This document shows positions 55,620 to 64,000 of a DNA stretch of 64,000 bases, piece after piece. The translations under genes were made by a program, and so were the position numbers. Origin of the DNA: Chelydra serpentina (Eukaryota; Chordata; Testudines; Chelydridae); NCBI GenBank assembly GCA_037349315.1, contig JBAIAC010000006.1, positions 56,602,501 through 56,666,500 of the forward strand, in the 5' to 3' direction. Within the stretch, counting starts at the first letter, position 1; every line of letters starts with the position of its first letter. The notes beneath the pieces were generated by a model that was not told the origin of the DNA, made no database searches, and saw only the letters and a list, made by a program, of their open reading frames with translations.

Positions 55620-57700
55620 TTTAGGACTCTAGAAGCACAAGTTCACACTAAGCCACAAATCTCTACCACTTTCTGTATTGTACACTTGTAGAATCTTTTC
55701 TACTGTTGATCAGAATAGTTTGCTCCTCTGAAGAATATATCTTTTCTAGTTCTGACATCCATCCAAAAACCATGTGGTTAGGGTTGAGATGGATCAGGAT
55801 TACTGACGATTCCCATGTTCTGAGTCAAGAAGTCCAACAGAAGAAATAATTTAATCAGAGGATAAGTGGAGAAGCAAAGTAGTTCTGGGAACCAATACTG
55901 TATGAGCCACGTAGGAACTACTAAGATAATTACTGCCTTGTCCTGTCTGATTTTCCTTAATGCCCTCAGAAGCAGAAGAATTGGTGGATAAGCATACATT
56001 AGCATCTGTGACCGCGAAATTAAAAACATATCAACCAGAGAGTTTGGATTCTGACCTCCTCTGGAACAAAAACGTTTGACATTTCTTGTTCCGGTCTGTT
56101 GCAAACAAATCTACTGCCGGTCATCCCCACTGGTGGAAAATGAACTGAACAACAGACTTCTGAATCTCCTACTCATGCTCTGTGGAAAAGTATTTGTTGA
56201 GGTCATCTGCTAATGTGCTCTGAAGACCTGGCCAGTTATATATATTGATACATATATAGGGATAGCTCAGTGGTTTGAGCATTGGCCTGCTAAACCCAGG
56301 GTTGTGAGTTCAATCCTTGAGAGGACCATTTAGGGATCTGGGGCAAAAATTGGGGATTGGTCCTGCTTTGAGCAGGGGGTTGGACTAGATGACCTCCTAA
56401 GGTCCCTTCCAACCCTGATATTCTATGATTCTATGATATACATCAATATCCTGGAGCTCAGAGGAGTTTACAGTGTATTGCCTATGAGCACAGAAGAGAT
56501 GATTGTGCTCTCTGCTTGTTTATGTAAAATACAGTAATCATGTTGGTCATGATCTGACTAGGCTGACCTTGAATCATTGGCAAGAAGTGTATGCATATGC
56601 TGTAAACTTCTTCTGAGCTCCAGGATATTGATATATGTAACAGTGACGCTTCTAGACTCCATTTGCATCTGTTGCTATCGTTCTTGTCAGAAGGGGTAGA
56701 ACAAAGGAAACGTCTATACAAACTGCATTCAGGTTTTCCACAAATTGAAGAGAATTTTTTGTGGAACTGATACAATCATGTCCAGACTGTGTTTGCTCAG
56801 GGCATACGCTGTCCTCTACCACGCCTACATGCAAAGTAGATGCAGTTTGGCATGCAGTGTCATGGAAGTGCTAAAGGCCATGTGACCCATTAGACTAAGG
56901 CAAGATCTTACTGTAATTTGCAGAATCACTTGAAGTTGGATGATGAGGCTGGATATAGTCTGGAATCTGTTGTGAGGTAAGTACTCTTTTGCTGTCCTGG
57001 AATACAGTATCGGGCCAATAAATTCTATACATTCTGTTGGTGTTAAAACTGACTTTTCTTCTTTTACTCTCAACCTGAGAGTCTGGAAAAGCTGGGGAAC
57101 CATTCACATAGAGTTTTGAACTTCTTGATAGGACTTTCGCTTGAGAAGCCAGTTGCCCAGATATAAACAGACTATCGTGCTCTGTTATCTTTGGAAAGCA
57201 GCCACCCTTTGGTAAATACCCCTGATGCTAGTGTCAGCCCAAAGGGGAAGAACCCTAAATAGGTAGTGATTTGGACCAATCACAAATCAGAAATCTCTTG
57301 TGTGCAAGATAATATATTTATGCGGAAATAAGAATCCTGGAGGTCAACAGCTGTAAACTTATCTTCCAGATCTAACAACAGTATTATGGAAGCTAACCAT
57401 GCTTAAATTTCAAATGGTGAATGAAGGTGTTGAGCATTCTGAGGTCCAGGATTGGCCTCCAACTTTCCATCTTCTTGGGTACAAGAAAATATTTGAAGTA
57501 AAAATTCTTCACTTTGGTGTTAAAGAGGAACAGCTTCTATTGCTCCGAAAGGAAGGAGAGAATCCTCTTTCTGGACAAGAAGTCTCCTTTGAGAGGGGTT
57601 CCTGAAAAGGAATAAGGAAGGTGGGTGGGGAGCGGGGAAAAGCATGGAATTGAATCTCAAGAACAGTTGTAATAATTTTTAATGTCCCCTTGTCCATTAC
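55620..57700 (-). pseudogene. DIRS-C reverse transcriptase and RNase H remnants
   Basis: RT end at 56825-57103: VLTPTECIEFIGPILYSRTA. RNase H end at 55778-56104: NVKRFCSRGGQNPNSLVDMF and ILVVPTWLIQYWFPELLCF. The upstream RT region (57100-57700) reads in several frames, for example around aggggttcctgaaaaggaat, the antisense of the FRDPS block seen in the other copies. A SINE splits the RNase H section. Confidence 0.7.
56258..56435 (+). mobile_element. tRNA-derived SINE with CR1-like tail, full length
   Basis: The head reads gggatagctcagtggtttga, with a clear A box (tagctcagtgg) and a B box (gagttcaatcc), as in a tRNA-derived Pol III promoter. The tail from ggggattggtcctgctttga to tccaaccctgatattctatg is CR1-like and ends in attctatga repeats. 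A shared tail suggests mobilisation by CR1 machinery. It is inserted in the RNase H region of DIRS-C. The tRNA-like head is not a functional tRNA: there is no proper acceptor stem. Confidence 0.88.
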
Positions 57701-57899
57701 AAAATTCTTTGCTCTCCAATACTGGAAAAAAGAAAGTTTCCAGTATGAGTCTGGGAAGAAGGAGCAGCAGCAAGATCTAGAGGAATGATTATTGTGCAGC
57801 TTTCCACAATCCCATCAAAAGGGATGCTTGCTGGTCAGCACAGACTGCAAAGAGAAAGCACACAGATTTCTCTTTTGTAGTTTCCGACTTTTCCTAGGA

Positions 57900-59420
57900 G
57901 GCTCTGGAGGCTTCAGCTAGTAAAAGGAGGACGGAGTTGTCCTCTGTCTAGGGTAAGATTGAAGTTTACCATATTTCCTTTTTATCATTAGAGTATAAAT
58001 GCCTAAAGAACATAAGGCAGCATGGGAATCCTTAAAAGAGTGGAGGGACCCATTTGTTCTCTCACTGAAAAGATCAGGGTGTCCTAATGGAAGGTCATTC
58101 ACTATGGCTTGGACTTCTTTCAGAATACTCAAAGACTTAAGCCACAATGACCAACACATCATGATAGAAGTTACCAAAGAGCATGAAGTGGTATCTGCCA
58201 AATACAAGGAAACCTATAATGAAGGTCTTGCTATTAACTGACATTCCGTTATCAATGACTGAGATGGCTCCCTACATTCCTTTGGCAACTTGTGAACAAA
58301 ATTTGCAAATTTATTATAGTTGAGAAAATCGTACTTTGCCCCTTGAGAACTTGGTAATTAGAAATTTGAAACTGCAGACTTACAGCAGAATAGTTTTTGT
58401 CCAAAAAGGTCTAAATGCTTTACGTTCTTATTAAATGGGGCTCTCTTAGACTGGTGCTGTTTATTTCTCTCATTAGCTGCAGCTACCACAAGATAGCATA
58501 GTACTGGGTGGAAGTACAACTATTTAGCTTCTTTTGCAGGAAAATAATATTTCTTCTCAGTTTTTTTTAGAAGAAGAAGAAATAATAGCAGGAGTATGCC
58601 ATACAGTCTTTGCAGGCTCCAAGTGAGCATCATTAATCAAAGCATGATTTGCCCCAGCATAGTAGTATGAAGGATGTCTAATAGTTTATGAAGAGCCTCT
58701 CAGGACTTCCTCTAACGGGATTTGGAACAAATTCACTACCCTCTTCATGAACTCTTAAAGTCAGGACATAATAGTCAGGCTGGCATCACTGCCTCATCCG
58801 CAGAAGACAAGGAAAGGACTACAGAGGCTGAACTGTCTTCCCCTCTGAGCTGGTCTTTCCCTTCAGAGAGCTCCTTCTGATGTGGGTATGCACAGAAGAC
58901 CCATGAGGCTTAGTGAACTTCGGCTTCTTTCTCTTCATCACTCTCTTTAAGAGGATACCTGGAAAGGTTGTCCCCTATAAGAGTCCTTGGGTCCCCAATG
59001 GCCACTGAACGGCACTGTACCAGTAAAAAAAAGGGCCTCAGGGAGATGGATACCAGGGCATGAGAGGACCCTGATAATCCCTGTATTTGGAATGATGGGA
59101 TATCTTAGACCACCTTTCTGAGCCAAAATTTGAGGCTGGGACTGCACCACAGGGGATTGATCAAATGGAATTGTCCTCTTCTTTTCATCTGGCACTGGCC
59201 ACTGTTGGAAGACAGGATACTGGGCTAGACGGACCATTGGTCTGACTCAGTATGGCTGTTTTTATGGTCTTATGAACAAGCTGTAGGCAAATATGTAAGT
59301 GAATCACTCACTCTGTTCTGAGAGTCAGACAATGAATATGATACATCTGACTCCAGAGGAGGAACAATGGGAATGGGACTGAAATGAAGCTGTTCTTCTC
59401 TTAAGATTAGTAGCAGGGAG
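57900..59420 (-). pseudogene. DIRS-C gag-like region
   Basis: The best frame, 57917-58207, reads EVQAIVNDLPLGHPDLFSER and LHSFKDSHAALCSLGIYTL, matching the DIRS-A gag block at 30391-30828. Further right the frames fade into short broken pieces, with a CR1 tail inserted. Confidence 0.6.
59187..59275 (-). mobile_element. CR1-type 3' fragment inside DIRS-C
   Basis: Antisense copy of the unit seen at 17158 and 22605: cactggccactgttggaaga, caggatactgggctagacgg, tctgactcagtatggctg. Inserted in the gag region of DIRS-C. Confidence 0.7.
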
Positions 59421-60430
59421 GAGACTGGTACTGAGGAAGTAACTGAGTCCTGTAATGTAAGCCTCCTGACAGCAATGGGGATTTGGGCTCAGACATTTGT
59501 AGGTCCCCCAGTACCATGCATTGACTCAGTACTGTGAAGATCATTCTCATTACTGTTGATGAAGCACTCAGTACTGATCTGCTTTCTACAATGCATCAAT
59601 CGGTACCAATGATGTGGTAGCAGCTGGTGCTGATGGTGGGTACTGTAACAAGAGACTTAGTACTGGGCATGATCATAGGGTCCTATGACATCAGTGCCGC
59701 AGTGCTGGTTCCACACTCCTTCAATGCTCCATCTGTACCTGCACCAGGTTGTGGAACCTCACTCATCTTGGAACGAAAGGGCAATTTTAACTTAAAAACA
59801 AACAAAAAAAGATATAAATGGGGTTTTATCTCGTTTCCTTGTAAGGGTGTTTAACTTTTTGCTGCTACTTTCCCCTGGATCCTCCTATTCTTCAAGGTAA
59901 GCTTAACTGCATGCCTTCTGGAGCTAACGAATGCCAAGCTGAAAGGAGTACTCCATAGTACAGGGGAGTCAGATGGGCTCAAATTTGAGGCAGACCACAC
60001 TGGGGGGGAGGGGGGTGAGATGACATTTTTAGCCTCATCTCCCTGGAATTGCTTGTTCTTCTGGAAAATAACCTACAGATACTGCACTTTGGGCGAGTCA
60101 TGTCCCCTCAAACAAAAAAGGAAGCAAGTAGGGTCATCACTGAGAGGGAAGTGCTCACTTTACAATATTTGAAGCTGGGAGATTTTAGCATAATCAATTC
60201 CCAGAATACTAAACAAAAGAAGGAGGGGAATGGATTTTATTTTGCACACACATTTAAGTTCTCTTTTAAAAATACAGTCCAAAGATACTGTGCATGCAGT
60301 GCCATCTGAACTGAAAACTAAAAAGAGCACTACATCTCAGGCCAAGTATGCACAGATGAAACAGACACTGCTAGCAAAAAATCTCTAATCATGGGTGCAT
60401 TGGAACACCAATAGGGACAAGCACCCAAGG

Positions 60431-61156
<726 letters not shown>

Positions 61157-62034
61157 CTAAAAACAAGGCAGCAATCATCACAATCATATAATTATCTCTT
61201 CTGATGTCCCATACCTATGTTATTCAACTAAAACAACAAAATTAGTGACATTCACTGTAAACCACTTCTCACTATAGTCTGAATATATTGAGGAAAGCGG
61301 CAGAAGAGTGTGCAAGCAGAATACAAAGTATGCTAAGTGTCAACAGTATATACAAATTATGCATCTATAAATGTACACACAAGCCCTGCAGCGAGCTGGG
61401 TCTAAATTCTTTAGCAAGGTCTTTTAGTTTCTGCAAAACTCCAGGGCAACAAACTGTAGATACTGCAAACAGCCTAATTTATATTTTAAAACTGAGGTTT
61501 ATATTTAATATGAAAATGAATAATGAATCAGTACAGTGTTCCTTGTATTTATGTTAAATTTAATATTTTATGCTATACCGGTATTTCTATTCTCTCCCCA
61601 CATCAGCTAGTCCTTTATGCACTCCCAATTTAAGAAATGCTAGCGTATATCTTCAGAATGTATTTCCTCACCTTTCCGGCATGCTTTAATATGCAGTGAA
61701 ACAGAAAACTTTTAAACCATCAAAAAAAATCTTTATTAATGCCCATTGAGATTAATGGGGCAATTCACAACACTCAGAGCAGTTCCAGATTCTCTGCAAA
61801 CTCAGGCAGGCATTTCTGTCCCAGTTACAGTCCATTCACATTTTGACAGTTTCCTTTCATTCACATTTTGACAGTTTCCTTTGAAACCATACCAGATGTT
61901 TGATTTTTTTTAAATGAAATCCAAAACCCTTGGAACAAGTGAAAGGTCTGTCCATACCTTCCTAGCTTGTCCTTTGTACCCCCCGAGAGCACAAAGATGT
62001 AGACAGGTGACTAGTGTCAGACACCTCAGTGCTT
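61157..62034. other. PHIP intron upstream of exon a
   Basis: AT-rich intron with no exon. A short direct duplication, tcattcacattttgacagtt, occurs around 61830-61875. No other structure recognised. Confidence 0.5.
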
Positions 62035-62205
62035 TTGAAAATCCCACTAGGTGCCTATCTGCACATTTGGGCACCTAAATACTTTTAAAAACGGGGCCCT
62101 ATATTACTTACTTAAAGTCACACAGGAAGTGTGTGACGGAGCAGGGAATTGAGCCCATATTTCCAAAGTCACAGGCCCTTACCACTGGGACCATTCTTCC
62201 TCTCC
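62035..62205 (+). mobile_element. MIR/CORE-SINE 3' fragment
   Basis: Contains taaagtcacacaggaagtgt, gagcagggaattgagccc and cttaccactgggaccattct, the standard end of a MIR-type SINE in reptiles. The preceding ttgaaaatcccactaggtgc piece belongs to the palindromic family also seen at 10416. Confidence 0.6.
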
Positions 62206-62903
62206 ATAGGGATATACACCCCAGCAAGTTAAAAACTTCACCCCAGGAAGTTAACAACTAATGTTTTATGAGCTCTAATTCAGAGACCATGGATGAGAGT
62301 CAGAGATCTGTTGTCACCATTTTTATAACTCAGCTAAAAAAAATCCAATTTGTTGCAGCACAATTATGAGGTCCAGGTTTATGTTGGCACATAGATATAA
62401 TTCATTAATTAAATGGGACTGCAGGAGAAGAGGGGATTCTGGGCCTTGAGTTCTGGTATCACATGTTATGTGCCATGCCTACAAGTTAGATTTATAGAAT
62501 GACAGCAGCCTAGAAAGAACCTACTCACTCTTCCCATCCAAATAATATGCGACGTATAATGTAATATATATGGGATGATTTTTTTCTCTATATAATTATT
62601 AAAGCAGAAACTGGAATGATTTGGGTGATGTCCTAGACAGAGGAGAAGGGATGAAATATTGTAAGAATGTTCCTTGACTGTTAGAAATGGCAGTTAGAAA
62701 AGGAGGATGCTACAGTAACAACAACAGTAGGGGGCCTTGAAGTGGTGGCAAGGAAGGAAAGTTAAATATGGGCAGGGGAAAGTCTGAGAAGAATCTAGTC
62801 AAGGAACTAAGATAAAACTAAAGAAGAGAAAAAGGAGAGTGCAAAAGAGACCAGCAGTACCAGGGAGAGCAGCTGTCTACAATGAGTAAATAACTAGAGT
62901 ACC
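62206..62903. other. PHIP intron, no recognised features
   Basis: Purine-rich intron DNA (for example 62630-62880, many aagga and gagaag steps); no exon or repeat terminus recognised. Confidence 0.45.
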
Positions 62904-63177
62904 CTGGTCCTTAAATTCACAACTCCTTCCTCTTGGTTGAGGGACTCCACAGCCTTCCTTTATGGGGCCGTGCTGTGATTCAAGCATACTTCCCCATCCC
63001 ATTAGTATCCAGATTCCAATCCCGTTCCACACAGCCTCCCTTGGTCCTTGAACTCATGCACTTCTTTCCCTTGGTTCTGGGGCCTCCTTGGGCTGTGCTG
63101 TGATTCAGACAGGCTTCCCCAGCCCACCAGTCTCCCCTCTGGTTCCCAACCCAGAGAACCCCTGACCTGACTTGATG
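62904..63177. repeat. Two-copy tandem repeat of about 137 bp
   Basis: The first copy starts tggtccttaaattcacaact and the second (63041) ttggtccttgaactcatgca. Both continue with cttggtt, a gggctgtgctgtgattca-type phrase and cttccccagccca. They are diverged by perhaps a fifth. Possibly part of a larger LTR-like or GC-rich repeat that continues to about 63420. Confidence 0.6.
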
Positions 63178-63460
63178 CTCTCTTACAAATTTTCTTCTCC
63201 AGGCTGTCTGCCCTGTGACTCTTGGAGTCCCCCAACACCTGAGTTTTATCATGTTATGGAGGTAAATACATGATTAACATCTGACCCCAGTGCCCAACTA
63301 ATCTGCTACTCCCTTGAATACCTGTTTCCTTAAAAGGGGCCATGTCAGTGTTGGGTTTGTTGGAACAGTGGTGGGTTTGTTGGCCCCAAGCCCTATTACC
63401 CCTTAAAGGGGACAGACCAGCCCATTGCAGAGGGTCACTTCCAACAAGCTCACATATAAC

Positions 63461-63495
63461 CAGTGGTACACATACCACAGTTTGGGAACCCATGC
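63461..63495 (-). mobile_element. hAT-type terminus
   Basis: The phrase ccagtggtacacataccaca followed by gtttgggaaccc is the inverted form of a common vertebrate hAT end (CAGTGGTTCCCAAAC type, read on the minus strand). The opposite end was not found. Confidence 0.45.
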
Positions 63496-64000
63496 ACTAC
63501 AACACTCTCTCCCCCAGAACTTGGAATTGAACCAAGATTCTCAAAATCTTGAAATTCTTCTGATGCTGTCTGCAAATAGCTGTAAAAATCAGTGGCAAAA
63601 TGTGGGTTTTATCTCCCCCTCTAGTGGTTGGTCCACTCACAGAGGTGGACAACCTACAACTGTTATCAGTTACTATGAGCTTAGTGGCAGACATCTGTCT
63701 GTAAGTCTAAAGGTTTCAATCCCGCTTAGTGTGTTTAACTTCACCCCACTGTGGTCAATGAGGTTGTTGTCTGTAGGAACCGATGGCTCTTTGCAGAAGT
63801 TGAAAGACGTGTAGGAAATTAGGGGGATTGCAGAAGAAGAATGGCCACCTTGGAGAACTAGATTCCATCTCCGCCTTTACCACAGTATTCTAAGTGATGC
63901 TGGACAAGTCATTTAAGCACATTTTTCACATTCCTCATGTTCTGGGTGCCCAAATTGAGACCCTGGGGTCCAATTTGCAGAAGTACTAAGCACTCACAGC
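63496..64000. other. PHIP intron at window edge, unassigned
   Basis: Sequence with MIR-like wording near 63840-63930 (ctagattccatctccgcct, acaagtcatttaagc). No exon with PHIP phase seen. Confidence 0.4.

Larger units (their letters stand above)
55231..60430 (-). mobile_element. DIRS-C: DIRS-like element, recombinase truncated
   Basis: An element of about 5.2 kb. The left terminus (from 55231) has ttacttacctgtacagtaac, gtgcccatgcacc and ctgctagcagtgtccgttt. The right terminus in reverse complement has ggtgttccaatgcaccc, agagattttttgctagcagt and gtgtctgtt. An internal complementary region is at about 55475-55515 (acacatctcaaagaacaaca). Minus-strand domains from the right: gag (57917-59420), RT (56825-57700), RNase H (55778-56800), recombinase N-terminal piece (55520-55608). 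A SINE (56258-56435) and a CR1 tail (59187-59275) are inserted in it, so they are younger. Confidence 0.78.

Noticed and set aside
56258..56330. A tRNA-like sequence with A and B boxes
   Set aside because: It is the head of a SINE, continues into a CR1-like tail and lacks a proper tRNA acceptor stem, so it is not a tRNA gene.
61157..64000. Search for the next 5' PHIP exon (first WD blade)
   Set aside because: No segment reads as the expected upstream protein sequence, so the exon must lie beyond the window.

Overview
This window looks like a piece of a vertebrate nuclear genome, most likely a turtle. It lies inside one large, intron-rich gene on the minus strand. Ten exons with GT-AG borders and matching phases (2922-3147 up to 60935-61156) encode about 426 consecutive residues of a WD40 propeller protein. 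From remembered family sequence I identify it as PHIP (PH-interacting protein, also called BRWD2 or DCAF14), rather than its paralogues BRWD1 or BRWD3. The 5' exons (N-terminal region and first WD blade) lie beyond 64000, and the 3' exons (linker, Tudor-like region, bromodomains) lie below position 1. I see no bacterial-type operon, CRISPR array, rRNA or functional tRNA.

The turtle assignment rests on the repeats. They include a tRNA-headed SINE with a CR1-like 3' tail (56258-56435, and a truncated minus-strand copy at 4481-4650), CR1 LINE copies, MIR/CORE-SINE fragments, hAT and Harbinger-type DNA transposons, and many DIRS-like tyrosine-recombinase retrotransposons. The species cannot be named from this.

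Layout from low to high coordinate: gag end and right terminal repeat of DIRS-G (1-2410); PHIP exon j (2922-3147); a G-rich hAT-like repeat and the truncated SINE; exon i (5013-5141); a 13.2 kb intron with degenerate DIRS-H carrying a MIR insertion, a hairpin-rich Harbinger-type MITE nested in an older palindromic repeat, truncated DIRS-D and an L2-like LINE; exon h (18295-18429); exon g (20822-20975); an 18.6 kb intron with DIRS-A interrupted by a nearly complete DIRS-B, a foldback MITE, a hAT element with 8-bp target duplications, a (TG)59 microsatellite and another MITE; exons f, e, d and c (39560-41997); a 12.8 kb intron with DIRS-E, itself interrupted by a CR1 LINE and a G-rich minisatellite, plus a MITE and a possible solo LTR; exon b (54827-54927); a 6.0 kb intron with DIRS-C, interrupted by a SINE and a CR1 tail; exon a (60935-61156); and at least 2.8 kb of further intron.

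The only functional gene I can support is PHIP. All other protein-like signals are decayed transposon domains (gag, reverse transcriptase, RNase H, tyrosine recombinase, LINE ORF1/ORF2). The most interesting structure is the set of seven DIRS-like elements, all in the same orientation as PHIP. Several show the family's hallmark of inverted termini plus an internal complementary region, one is nested inside another, and two have lost the recombinase core in the same place. I found no evidence for a new multi-gene system.
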